Assembly (NCBI GenBank): GCA_021372535.1
Contig: JAJFUH010000084.1
Location: forward strand, 1-16,886
Direction: 5' to 3'
Length of the DNA stretch: 16,886 bases
Source of the DNA: a bacterium
Lineage (GTDB): Bacteria; Latescibacterota; Latescibacteria; Latescibacterales; Latescibacteraceae
Of the stretch, positions 8,394 through 16,338 are shown piece by piece. Within the stretch, counting starts at the first letter, position 1, and each line of letters starts with the position of its first letter. Position numbers and translations under genes: made by a program. The notes under the pieces were generated by a model, which was given only the letters and a program-made list of their open reading frames with translations, made no database searches and had not been told where the DNA came from.

Positions 8394-8463
8394 TCAGCCG
8401 CTATCTTTTTTACATCGATTCGTTCAGGAGCTTATCAGAATCACTCCGGTCATGTATTCGGCC

Positions 8464-11400
8464 TCATCCATGCTTATGGAAAAAACGCTTGATCCATCCC
8501 TGAAACCGTTCCATATAGAGATAGAAAACCGGCGTCACGAACAACGTCAGGAACTGTGAGAATAAAAGCCCTCCCACGACGGCGAGCCCGAGAGGCCGTC
8601 TTGACGCCGCGCCTGCTCCGAATCCGACTGCAATGGGCAGTGTGCCGACGAGTGCCGACATGGTGGTCATCATGATCGGGCGAAACCGGATCATGCACGC
8701 CTCGTAGATCGCATCGTGTGATGACTTCCCTTCGTCTCGCTGGGCAGCCATCGCGAAGTCGATCATCATGATCCCGTTCTTCTTGACAAGCCCGACAAGC
8801 ATGATGATTCCGACAAACGCATAGATGCTCAATTCGACGTTGAAGATGAGCAGGGTGATCAGCGCCCCGAAGCCCGCAAAGGGGAGTGCAGTGAGAATCG
8901 TGACCGGATGGATGAAGCTTTCATACAGAATACCGAGCACGAGATAGATCACGAGAACGGCCATGATGAGGAGTAAACCGAGACCTCGGAACGAGGACTG
9001 GAATGCCTGTGCGGTCCCCTGAAAGCTCGTGGTGATATCGGCCGGGAGTATTTTACGTCCGAGACTCTGTACCTGGTTCACTGCGGTCCCGAGCGATGTT
9101 CCCGGCGCCAGGTTGAACGAGATGGTTACTGCGGGTAACTGCCCGAGGTGGTTCACCGAGGCGGGCCCGATGTTCTTCTCTAACTGAGCGACGGCGTTTA
9201 ACGGCACGAGCTGGCCGTTATTCGAATGAACATAAAGCAAAGAGAGGTTCTCGGGATCGATCTGATATTGGGGAAGAAGCTCGAGAATCACATAATACAG
9301 GTTGTTCGGGGCGTACATTGTCGAGATATATCCCGAAGAGAATGAATTGGAGAGAGCGGATTCGATCTGATTGGCAGAAACACCCAGCAATGACGCCTTA
9401 TCGCGGTCAATCACGACATTGATCTGAGGATTACGTATAAGAAGGTCGCTCACCACATCCACGATACCGCTGATATCCCTCATCCGCTCTGTCATCTCCT
9501 GCGCCACCTGGAAGAGCTTGGCGGTATCCGTCCCCTGCAGCGTATACTGGTACTGGCTTTGCGATGAGGTTGTCCCGAAGGAAATCGGCGGCGGGTTCTG
9601 CATGAATACCCGCAGCCCGGGAATCATCGCAAACTTGGGACGCAATCTCTGGATAATCTGATCGGGAGTGGCTTTGCGTTCCGACTTCGGGACAAGTCTT
9701 ATAAAGAGAAATCCCTGGTTCGACGCGGTGAAACCTCCCACATTCGACATGAACGCCTCAACATCCGGATCGTCCTCGAGTATCTTCATCGCGGCGAGCT
9801 GGTGCTGCTTCATTTCCTCGAATGAGATTCCCTCTACCGCCTGCGTGGTACCGTTCAGGCGACCGGTGTCCTCGCTTGGGAAAAAGCCTTTCGGAATTTT
9901 TACAAAAAGAAATCCCATCAGAACGAGAATCACCAGCGAGTATCCGAGAGTGAAAACCATGTGGTCGAGCGACCACCTGAGCCCGCGGCCGTAAACATCA
10001 CGCAACCAGTCGAAAGCCCGCTCGGTCAGGTTGAAGAGCCACCCGTGGCTCTCCTTCCCGTGAGGGCGCAGAAACCGGCTTGCAAGCATCGGCGTAAGGC
10101 TCAACGAAACGAAACCCGAAATAAGAATGGCTGTGGCGATAGTAACCGAAAATTCGCGAAACAGTCTCCCGATGATGCCGCCCATGAACAGAACCGGAAT
10201 GAATACGGCAACAAGCGCAACAGTCATCGAGATAATGGTGAAGCTGATCTCCTTCGATCCGTTCAGGGCCGCCACAAGAGGAGACTCTCCGAGCTCCATG
10301 TGCCGCACGATGTTCTCGAGCATTACGATGGCGTCGTCCACGACAAATCCGATCGACAGGGTAAGCGCCATGAGCGACAGATTGTCGAGTGAGTATCCCA
10401 ACTGCCACATGACAGCGAACGTGCCGATCAGCGACATCGGAAGGGCGAGGGACGGTATCACGGTCGCCGAGGGATTCCGAAGGAAAAGAAATATAACGAG
10501 AATAACGAGAATGAGCGCTATGATCAGCGTTACTTTTACATCGTGAACCGATTCCTGTATCGACTCCGACCGGTCGAAGAGTATTTGCAGGTCAACAGAT
10601 GCGGGAAGTGTTTTACGGAAGCCCGGAAGGAGAGCTTTCACGTCATTGGCAACAGCCACCGTATTCGTGCCGGGTTGCCGCTGGACAGCAAGAATCATCC
10701 CGCGGTTCTTCACAAACCAGGCAGCCGTTTTGTTGTCCTGCACGCTGTCGATGACATTGCCCAGTTCGTCGAGACGCACCGGATGACCGTCACGGTATAC
10801 GACAATAATATTCTTATAGGAATCCGCATTGAGCAATTGCCCGTTCGCGAGAACGGTATAAGCCCTGGTTTTCCCGTCGAGGATACCGGTGGGCAGATTG
10901 ACATTTGCGGAAACGATCGCGTTCTTCACATCATCGACGCCGATATTACGGCTCGCAAGCTCGCTGGGATCGAGCTGGACGCGAACCGCATATTTCTGCG
11001 AACCGTAGACCTGAACCTGGGCAACGCCCTGCACCATTGAAATTTCCTGGGCGAGCATCGTATCCCCGTATTCATTCAGTTTGTACAGCGGCAGAGTGGG
11101 CGAGGTGAGCGCGAGATAGAGTATCGGTTGCTCGGCAGGGTTTACTTTCCGGTAGGAGGGCGGTGTCGGCATTCCGGCAGGCAAATACCGCTGTGCGCCT
11201 GCAATCGCTGACTGAATGTCCTGCGCTGCGGCGTCGATGTCCCGATCCAGGTTGAACTGGACAGTAATCCGCGTGGAACCGGTTCTGCTTGCTGATGTCA
11301 TCATGCTGATGCCCGCGATTGTCGAAAATTGCCGCTCGAGGGGCGTGGCAACCGCCGAGGCCATTGTTTCGGGTGTCGCCCCCGGCAGGGAAGCGCTCAC

Positions 11401-11538
11401 CTGGATAGTGGGAAAGTCCACGGTCGGCAGGTCGTTCACGGGAAGATTCCGGTAAGCGGCGATTCCGACGAGCAGTATCCCGATCATGACAAGAGTCGTC
11501 ATTATCGGGCGTTCGATGAATAATCTGGAGAAGTTCAT
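8464..11538 (-). CDS. RND multidrug efflux pump, inner-membrane subunit (MdtB/MdtC-like)
   Basis: This 1024-residue protein is full length for the hydrophobe/amphiphile efflux RND family, proton-driven trimers that export drugs, detergents or metabolites through a periplasmic adaptor and outer-membrane channel. The N-terminus (FIERPIMTTLVMIGILLVGI, then LPVNDLPTVDFPTIQVSASLPG) closely resembles MdtB/MdtC-type pumps. The proton-relay residues are present: Asp401-Asp402 in GFVVDDAIVMLENI (transmembrane helix 4) and Lys920 in GLVKKNGIMMIDFA (helix 10), matching AcrB D407, D408 and K940. Other family blocks include PMSLIGTFAVM, FIPVLFMGGIIGRLFREF and the C-terminal TVFxTPVFYLYME-like end. It is last in the operon and its ATG overlaps the adaptor stop codon by four bases (ATGA), so it is probably translationally coupled. 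The substrate cannot be read from the sequence. Confidence 0.95.
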   Translation of the reverse strand: MNFSRLFIERPIMTTLVMIGILLVGIAAYRNLPVNDLPTVDFPTIQVSASLPGATPETMASAVATPLERQFSTIAGISMMTSASRTGSTRITVQFNLDRDIDAAAQDIQSAIAGAQRYLPAGMPTPPSYRKVNPAEQPILYLALTSPTLPLYKLNEYGDTMLAQEISMVQGVAQVQVYGSQKYAVRVQLDPSELASRNIGVDDVKNAIVSANVNLPTGILDGKTRAYTVLANGQLLNADSYKNIIVVYRDGHPVRLDELGNVIDSVQDNKTAAWFVKNRGMILAVQRQPGTNTVAVANDVKALLPGFRKTLPASVDLQILFDRSESIQESVHDVKVTLIIALILVILVIFLFLRNPSATVIPSLALPMSLIGTFAVMWQLGYSLDNLSLMALTLSIGFVVDDAIVMLENIVRHMELGESPLVAALNGSKEISFTIISMTVALVAVFIPVLFMGGIIGRLFREFSVTIATAILISGFVSLSLTPMLASRFLRPHGKESHGWLFNLTERAFDWLRDVYGRGLRWSLDHMVFTLGYSLVILVLMGFLFVKIPKGFFPSEDTGRLNGTTQAVEGISFEEMKQHQLAAMKILEDDPDVEAFMSNVGGFTASNQGFLFIRLVPKSERKATPDQIIQRLRPKFAMIPGLRVFMQNPPPISFGTTSSQSQYQYTLQGTDTAKLFQVAQEMTERMRDISGIVDVVSDLLIRNPQINVVIDRDKASLLGVSANQIESALSNSFSSGYISTMYAPNNLYYVILELLPQYQIDPENLSLLYVHSNNGQLVPLNAVAQLEKNIGPASVNHLGQLPAVTISFNLAPGTSLGTAVNQVQSLGRKILPADITTSFQGTAQAFQSSFRGLGLLLIMAVLVIYLVLGILYESFIHPVTILTALPFAGFGALITLLIFNVELSIYAFVGIIMLVGLVKKNGIMMIDFAMAAQRDEGKSSHDAIYEACMIRFRPIMMTTMSALVGTLPIAVGFGAGAASRRPLGLAVVGGLLFSQFLTLFVTPVFYLYMERFQGWIKRFFHKHG

Positions 11539-12692
11539 TGATTCTGGCCCCCCTGCTCGTCCTCCGTGAGTGCGGACCTGATCATCACCCTCGATCCGGG
11601 CCTGAGCATCAGTTGCCCGTCGGTAACGACACGTTCACCGGGAGTGACCCCTTTCTCGACAACCACTTTACCGTCGTACACCGGCCCCTCGACAATCGGG
11701 CGCATCTGCACCGTATCACCGGGCGCGACAACATAGATAAAATTCTTATCCTGTGACGATTGTACCGCCACCAGAGGAATGACGGTCGCATTGAGATGGT
11801 TACCGAGGACGAGTCCCACCTGGACATACTGCCCCGGCCAGAGAGCCTTATCTTTGTTCGGGAATGTCCCCTTGAGCATGATCGTGCCGGTTGTCGGATT
11901 GACAGTATTATCGATGAACGTCAGCTTCCCTTCGAAAACCCTCGTTGTATCGGTCGGGATAACGGCCCACACGGATAGTGTTCCGGCGCTCGCACGGCGT
12001 CGCACCTCGGAAAGCTGTTGCTCAGGGATCGCAAATGTCACATAAACCGGCACAACCTGATTGAGCGTTACGAGAGGGCTCGAACTGTTCGCCGTAATGA
12101 GGTTACCCTCTTTCACATGGAGGTTGCCGGTACGCCCGGCGATCGGGGCGCGGATGCCGCAGTACTCGAGGTTCAGTTGAGCGTTCCGGACAAGGGCCGA
12201 ATCGGCTTTGACTGTCGCCTTTGATTCGGCTGCCGTAGAGACTACCAGGTCGTACTCCTGTTTTGTCACATAGTCCTTCTGCACGAGGTCTTTGTAACGG
12301 ACAATATCAGTCTCAGCTTTCGCGAGAGCAGCATGGTCGCGCTCGAGATTCGCCTGTGCCTGCAGCAGGGCCGCCTCGTAGGGACGCGGATCGATCTGGA
12401 AAAGGAGATCCCCCTCGTTGACTTCATCACCTTCTCTGAACCCCACCTTCATGAGCTGTCCGCTGACACGGGCGGTCACCGATACGGTATTGTAGGCTTC
12501 GACCGCACCGATCTCCCTCAGCTCTATCGGAACGTTCATAGAAACGGCTTCGGTCACCATCACTGGTACGGCTGTGGCAGCCGTGTTCACGGCCTCTTTC
12601 TTTCTGCACCCCCCCACCCATGAAATCACTGCAACGGTGACAACCATTAAGGCAGCTCTTACGAAAAGGGATACCCGATAATGAACATGCAT
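11535..12692 (-). CDS. RND periplasmic adaptor (membrane fusion) lipoprotein
   Basis: This 385-residue protein is the usual length for AcrA/MdtA-type adaptors that bridge the pump and the outer-membrane channel. The N-terminus has a basic start, a hydrophobic helix and a VGG-Cys29 lipobox, so it is probably a lipoprotein anchored to the inner membrane. Domains run in order: first lipoyl half (about 75-110, with VSGQLMKVGFREGDEVNEGDLLFQID), a coiled-coil hairpin (about 112-175, AQANLERDHAALAKAETDIVRYKDL), second lipoyl half (APIAGRTGNLHVKEGNLI), beta-barrel (TLSVWAVIPT to WPGQYVQVGLVLG) and the membrane-proximal domain. The start has AAAGGAAA about eight bases upstream. Its A overlaps the last base of the preceding channel gene's stop codon (TAATG), and its own stop overlaps the pump start, so all three are co-translated in one operon. 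Confidence 0.93.
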   Translation of the reverse strand: MHVHYRVSLFVRAALMVVTVAVISWVGGCRKKEAVNTAATAVPVMVTEAVSMNVPIELREIGAVEAYNTVSVTARVSGQLMKVGFREGDEVNEGDLLFQIDPRPYEAALLQAQANLERDHAALAKAETDIVRYKDLVQKDYVTKQEYDLVVSTAAESKATVKADSALVRNAQLNLEYCGIRAPIAGRTGNLHVKEGNLITANSSSPLVTLNQVVPVYVTFAIPEQQLSEVRRRASAGTLSVWAVIPTDTTRVFEGKLTFIDNTVNPTTGTIMLKGTFPNKDKALWPGQYVQVGLVLGNHLNATVIPLVAVQSSQDKNFIYVVAPGDTVQMRPIVEGPVYDGKVVVEKGVTPGERVVTDGQLMLRPGSRVMIRSALTEDEQGGQNQ

Positions 12693-14263
12693 TATTTTTT
12701 TTCCTTTCTATCGACCGTACCTGTGTCCGGCTTACCGGTGGAAGGCGAAGCCTCAAGCGTGCCCGTGTCGTGGGCGAGCTGCGTAACAGCGCTCCACCAG
12801 TTTGTGCGTGACCTTATTTGCTGCGCCCGTGCGCTTTCAAGCGCCACCTGTGCCGTAAGGAGATCGAGAATACTCCCTACACCGGCTTTGTAACGCCCGG
12901 CTGCCACCTCATGGTTCTGCTCCGCGCTCGCCAGCAGATCGTCGCTTGTACGAACCATCTGGTCGGCTGTTTCGAGGTCATAATAGCTTGTCCAGACCTG
13001 TAAGGTGACGATATCCTGTACGTTTTGCGCATTAGCGTACGCAGCATCCGCCTGGGCGCGCGCCGCCATGACATCGTAGTGGTGGGAGAAACCGGTGAAG
13101 AGCGGGACACTCAGGCCGATCCTCGCACCATAGATACCTTTGCCATTCGACAGATCGTCATAATAAAGCCGTCCGATGCTCCCGTTCGCAGAGATCGATG
13201 GATAGCCCCGCGCCAGCGCTGCCCGTACCTGCGCGTCAGCGCCGAGTGCCTGCGCCCGTGCCGCCGAGAGATCGGGACGTTCCTGCAATGCCGTTTCGAG
13301 ATACTCCTCGACCGACTTTTTTGTCCGTTCGAGCGGCGGAGCGCCAACCGGGAGCTCGACATCAAAGGCCGTGTTCGCCGGAAGCCCCATGGCAGTAGCC
13401 AATATCCCGCGCGTTGTCATGATCTGCCCCTGAAGCGACTCGAGAGCGAGAACAGCCTGTGAAAGCGCCGTCCGCGCCTGGAGAACATCGGCGATTGTGG
13501 AAACCCCGGATGCATGACGGTCCTCGGCGGCATTCAGATTCGTTTGCGCTTCGTCGACGGCTGCCTTTTGAGCTGCCAGGAGTGCCTTGACCGCAAAATA
13601 CTCATAATAAGACTGCTCGACCTGAAGAATGACGTTCTGGATCGCGGCGTTATGATTCCAGTCGGCGGCATATAGCGCTTCGCGCGTTACTTCAACCGAA
13701 GCCTTGCGTCCGCCGAAGTCGAAGAGAAGCCAGCTCAGTGAAGCATTTGCTTCATAGGTGGTCTGGCTTGAGGAACTGCCTTCCCCTGAAGACGCGTTCT
13801 TCTGCTTGTTACCGGAAGCCGTCGCGTCGATTTCCGGCAGGTACAGGCTGCGCTCGCTGCCGTGCATCGCTGCCGCTGCCCGGGCTCTGGCCCACGTCTG
13901 GCGGGTCTGCTTGCTGTTGAGAAGCGCGATGTCGACGATATCGGAAAGACCGAGATTTTTTATGTTGTCACGGAATTCAGGCGGAATGAGAGATGCATTT
14001 TTCTCCTTTTCTGCAATCTGTGTCCGAAGGGCCGCCTGTTTCTCGATCACCTGTCGGGGCGGACTCCACGGAGTTTCCGGATGGGGGGAAACCTCCTGAG
14101 AGTTTCCCGGCAGGAGTGCATTGGAAGCGCATCCCGCAATGAACGCCGCGCAGGCGATAAGGGACAGAATTACCATATGCGGCCAGAAGGCCGGATAACC
14201 GCGTTCATTGACTGCGGGTGTCTCATACGCACGGTTATAATATCTTTTTGACTCCTCATCCAT
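12692..14263 (-). CDS. TolC/OprM-type outer-membrane efflux lipoprotein
   Basis: This 523-residue outer-membrane factor forms the exit duct for the pump encoded downstream. Two similar OEP repeats are visible. The first begins near LSDIVDIALLNSKQTRQTWARARAA and includes LSWLLFDFGGRKASVEVTRE and AEDRHASGVSTIADVLQARTALS; the second begins near LETALQERPDLSAARAQA and includes LSVPLFTGFSHHYDVMAARAQ and AAGRYKAGVGSILDLLTAQVALESAR. A lipobox IAG-Cys45 means it is probably acylated, like OprM. The stretch before the hydrophobic helix is 29 residues long and charged, unusually long for a signal peptide. Met30 would give a normal one, but AAGAGG (14269-14274) five bases upstream of the chosen ATG supports the longer form. 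It is first in the operon. Confidence 0.93.
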   Translation of the reverse strand: MDEESKRYYNRAYETPAVNERGYPAFWPHMVILSLIACAAFIAGCASNALLPGNSQEVSPHPETPWSPPRQVIEKQAALRTQIAEKEKNASLIPPEFRDNIKNLGLSDIVDIALLNSKQTRQTWARARAAAAMHGSERSLYLPEIDATASGNKQKNASSGEGSSSSQTTYEANASLSWLLFDFGGRKASVEVTREALYAADWNHNAAIQNVILQVEQSYYEYFAVKALLAAQKAAVDEAQTNLNAAEDRHASGVSTIADVLQARTALSQAVLALESLQGQIMTTRGILATAMGLPANTAFDVELPVGAPPLERTKKSVEEYLETALQERPDLSAARAQALGADAQVRAALARGYPSISANGSIGRLYYDDLSNGKGIYGARIGLSVPLFTGFSHHYDVMAARAQADAAYANAQNVQDIVTLQVWTSYYDLETADQMVRTSDDLLASAEQNHEVAAGRYKAGVGSILDLLTAQVALESARAQQIRSRTNWWSAVTQLAHDTGTLEASPSTGKPDTGTVDRKEKK

Positions 14264-14432
14264 TGTAACCTCTTAAGAAATATGGGATTGTATTTATCAG
14301 CAGCTTTGGTGGATTTTGATCTCTGCGAGTCACGGCACATTATCGATCTCGGTCAGCATATATCCCTTGTTCCCGTCACTCGAGTTTATCGTTCGGAGCC
14401 CTGTATCCTATTGTGTTGTGAAGGCTTGCTGT

Positions 14433-14461
14433 AATATAATAGTCGTCAAATACTTCGACAA
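14433..14461 (-). promoter_or_regulatory. Possible sigma70-type promoter of the efflux operon
   Basis: On the - strand, TTGTCG (14456-14461) and TATATT (14433-14438) are separated by 17 bases. The same -10 hexamer and spacing occur in the tRNA-Arg promoter of this window. Transcription would begin near 14426 and leave a leader of about 160 bases before the outer-membrane factor gene. This is a weak-consensus match with no independent support. The rest of 14264-14516 holds no gene I can see. Confidence 0.35.
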
Positions 14462-14516
14462 GCGTTCTTGCATTATCAGTGGCAACTCCCCCATTTTTTT
14501 TGAACCATTTTTACAT

Positions 14517-14696
14517 GTTACTTCCTTTGCGTGCCCAAAGGAAGTAACCAAGGAAAGGGCACCCCGTGAAAAGCCTTTTTCCCCGTTCACTGCCCGTTTT
14601 TCGGGAATGTGTGAATTCACGAGCCTCCGGCTCGTTCAGACAGCACCCATTCTTTTTCCCGAAAACCGGTTGTGACCGTGGGGCTTTTCAACGGGG
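14517..14696. repeat. Nested inverted-repeat element with 13-bp stem and possible pseudoknot
   Basis: Several matched arms are nested here. GTTACTTCCTTTG (14517-14529) and its exact complement (14536-14548) flank the loop CGTGCC. GTGCC in that loop can also pair with GGCAC at 14558-14562, giving a pseudoknot or a switch between two folds. CCCCGTGAAAAGCC (14562-14575) pairs, with one extra base, with 14682-14696. TTTTCGGGAA (14598-14607) pairs exactly with TTCCCGAAAA (14656-14665). The innermost hairpin is ACGAGCC, TCC, GGCTCGT (14619-14635). Small open frames across this stretch are explained by the repeats and have no codon-level support. I recall similar GTTACTT...AAGTAACC stretches in unrelated bacterial genomes, which would make this a dispersed non-coding element. 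Whether it is transcribed, and in which direction, is unknown. Confidence 0.6.
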
Positions 14697-14926
14697 ATTA
14701 TTCAATTCGCAGACTTTAATGGTCTATATTTCAATGTATTACAATACAATTCATCGTGGATCATTTGGGGGGGGCTAATTCTTGTATCATCAAGGTTAAA
14801 AAGTATCCTGAGCCTGATAAATTCACGTTTCGGACTCTTATACCATCGCTCGATCCTGCCATTGCTCTGTGGATATAAAGATGATGACTAAAAAGACTCA
14901 TTTTGTGGAAAAAACACCAAATCACA
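14697..14926. other. Non-coding stretch with no recognisable gene
   Basis: I see no supported coding region here. Small structures are TGTATT-AC-AATACA at 14735-14748, which could be a short operator-like dyad, and a run of eight G at 14767-14774. Open frames on either strand are short, lack ribosome-binding sites and resemble nothing I know. Confidence 0.5.
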
Positions 14927-15045
14927 CCGGGGATAACTCCCCGGGCTATTACCGAAAAGTGCCTCAGGCACTCACCTGAACATATCGGTGGTTCAAGGAG
15001 TCCCGTCAGGGACTTCTCGACAATAGGCCGGCATTTCAATGCCGG
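14927..15045. repeat. Array of short perfect hairpins
   Basis: Four compact hairpins occur within 120 bases: CCGGGGA-TAAC-TCCCCGG (14927-14944), AGTGCC-TCA-GGCACT (14958-14972), AGTCCC-GTCA-GGGACT (14999-15014) and CCGGCATT-TC-AATGCCGG (15028-15045). Between the second and third, CCTGAAC and GTTCAAGG can form a further bulged stem. None is followed by a T-run. Their regular spacing and G+C-rich stems in an otherwise A+T-rich gap suggest a REP/MITE-like repeat unit or a structured RNA, not a terminator. The unit ends 51 bases before the tRNA fragment. Confidence 0.55.
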
Positions 15046-15095
15046 GCATGAAGATATGTATTCTCAATGCCATTTCATGAATTATTGGAGTTAAT

Positions 15096-15143
15096 TGGTG
15101 CGTCCGGGAGGACTCGAACCCCCAATCCTCTGATCTGTAGTCA
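15096..15143 (-). pseudogene. 3' fragment of a tRNA-Arg gene (possible att site)
   Basis: This segment matches the 3' part of the intact tRNA-Arg gene at 16567-16614 with no gaps and 44 of 48 identical bases, in the same orientation. It covers the encoded CCA, acceptor 3' strand, T arm, variable region and the 3' half of the anticodon arm, and stops in the 5' side of the anticodon stem. The anticodon position reads ACA where the intact gene has ACG. The 5' half (D arm and acceptor 5' strand) is absent, so it cannot make a tRNA. Integrases that target tRNA genes leave such 3'-end duplicates at the far end of the inserted element. Confidence 0.8.
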
Positions 15144-15195
15144 CTGATGGTCTTTATCGCGCAAATGCAATAAAGCCCATTAGTTATTTATATTG

Positions 15196-15215
15196 TTGCC
15201 ATTTGACAATGGCAA
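15196..15215. other. Perfect 8-bp hairpin beside the tRNA fragment
   Basis: TTGCCATT and AATGGCAA flank the loop TGAC, followed by AATTTT on the + strand. It could act as a weak terminator or an integrase accessory site. It lies between the tRNA fragment and the recombinase remnant. Confidence 0.35.
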
Positions 15216-15273
15216 AATTTTGGTACATTTACCCCATTTTTCTTGATTTTGGAATGGTTTTTTTAGCATTTCT

Positions 15274-15483
15274 TCAGCCGAAGGGCATCTGAATAACGTA
15301 AAGACCGTTAACGAGCGGGATTTGGCCGAAGGCTGAGGCCGCGTGCTACTGCCTAACGCCATCGACCGAAAATATCCCAACGTCCCGAAGGAATGGCGAT
15401 GGCAACGGGTCTTCCCGCAGGAGAATCGGTTGAAGAACTCGAAGACCGGCGATGAGGGGCGGCAACATGGGGATAGTCTTTAA
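15274..15483 (+). pseudogene. Integron-type tyrosine recombinase (IntI-like) remnant
   Basis: Translating from 15274 gives HLNNVKTVNERDLAEG, a TGA stop (15334-15336), GRVLLPNAIDRKYPN, VPKEWRWQRVFPQ and then GDEGRQH before a TAA (15481-15483). In integron integrases the same order occurs: HERDLAEGYG, the LP-A-RKYPN-EW-WQ-VFP insertion special to the IntI group, then DPRSG..RRHH. The TGA falls where the family has the Tyr of EGYG. The N-terminal domain and all of the C-terminal catalytic part, including the HxxR and Tyr boxes, are missing, so the gene is dead. It lies 130 bases inside the tRNA fragment and 190 bases before the YdeI-like gene. I found no attC-like site around that gene, so a cassette array is not supported; a stand-alone IntI-like integrase of a mobile element is the simpler reading. 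Confidence 0.75.
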
Positions 15484-15674
15484 GGAAGAAAGTGATACGT
15501 GTCATGCGGAAACCATATAATACACTTTTTAAAGCGGAATTTTTGTAATATATTGGTGATCATGTGCTTAGAATTGCATTATTTCGGTGTCGTATACCGA
15601 CAGGTCGAGTCGTGTTGAGTATACCATAATAAACAGTGTTGTTCAAAGAAATCTGCAGTCATTGGAAGATAATA

Positions 15675-16247
15675 ATGGACGAACAGTTACTATTTCATAC
15701 GAGAGCTGAATTCAGGAATTGGCTGCAACGAAATTATTCCCGGGATGAAAGTGTATGGCTGATCTTCGAAAAGGGTAAGAAATCTACAACCTTAACCCCG
15801 CAGGAGGCGCTTGAAGAGGCGTTGTGTTTTGGCTGGATTGATGGACAATTCAAGAAATACAGTGAAAGTGATGGTACAAAATATATAAAATTATTTTCAC
15901 CACGCAGAAAAAATAGCAATTGGTCTGAAAGAAACAGAGGATTGGCTGAGGAATTAATTCAATCAGGATTAATGACGGAACATGGCTTAACAAAGATTGA
16001 AGAGGCACAACGGGAAGGAATGTGGTCCCCCAAAAAAGTGAAGTACACCTCAGAAAATCATATTAAAATGCTGGAAGCGGCATTGGAAGAGTATCCTGAA
16101 ACTTATGAAAAGTTTAAGAATTATCCGCCATCGGGCAGGAAGACATTATCCGGCTACTTTGCCGACGCTAAAAAAGAAGAGACCAGAATGAGAAGATTGG
16201 CTCAAATTATTGAGGCAATAAAAAGTAATAAAAAAAGTGTAATGTAA
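15675..16247 (+). CDS. YdeI/OmdA-family protein
   Basis: The start at 15675 has GGAAG (15664-15668) six bases upstream; the frame extends left by 13 codons without an ATG or a ribosome-binding site. The 190-residue product matches the YdeI/OmdA-associated family: HTRAEFRNWL near the N-terminus, ALCFGWIDGQ (about residues 50-60), the LFSPRRKNSNWSERN block, and a C-terminal helical part with YPPSGRKTLSGYFADAKKEETRMRR. Members are small soluble proteins; some are annotated as protecting against bacteriocins or helping resist membrane-active peptides, but the biochemistry is poorly defined. No signal peptide is visible. It is the only intact gene in the islet between the tRNA fragment and the tRNA gene, and its A/T-rich codons set it apart from the efflux genes, consistent with acquisition by transfer. 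Confidence 0.88.
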   Translation: MDEQLLFHTRAEFRNWLQRNYSRDESVWLIFEKGKKSTTLTPQEALEEALCFGWIDGQFKKYSESDGTKYIKLFSPRRKNSNWSERNRGLAEELIQSGLMTEHGLTKIEEAQREGMWSPKKVKYTSENHIKMLEAALEEYPETYEKFKNYPPSGRKTLSGYFADAKKEETRMRRLAQIIEAIKSNKKSVM

Positions 16248-16338
16248 CCATAGAAGAATGCTGCTGACTTCATATGACCGGGAATATACGCGGGCGCTGT
16301 CACATCCTTGGCCTATACCGGACACTTGCATCCGGCTT

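Noticed and set aside
10127-10546. Long open frames on the + strand opposite the RND pump gene
   Set aside because: They are antisense shadows of a well-supported coding region with conserved transmembrane and proton-relay motifs.
14316-14675. A 119-codon open frame on the + strand (and a 70-codon one on the - strand)
   Set aside because: It runs through the inverted-repeat element, lacks a ribosome-binding site and has no recognisable domain. Its openness is explained by the repeat.
14767-14774. Run of eight G as a phase-variable tract
   Set aside because: It is not inside a gene or a recognisable promoter spacer.
14761-15094. Open frames of 63-92 codons on both strands
   Set aside because: They cross the hairpin array, are low in protein-like features and have no family resemblance I can name.
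15484-15525. Possible continuation of the recombinase after the TAA in another frame (DTCHA, compared with the SCHTLRH box)
   Set aside because: Only two or three residues match and the frame stops soon after, so it is indistinguishable from chance.
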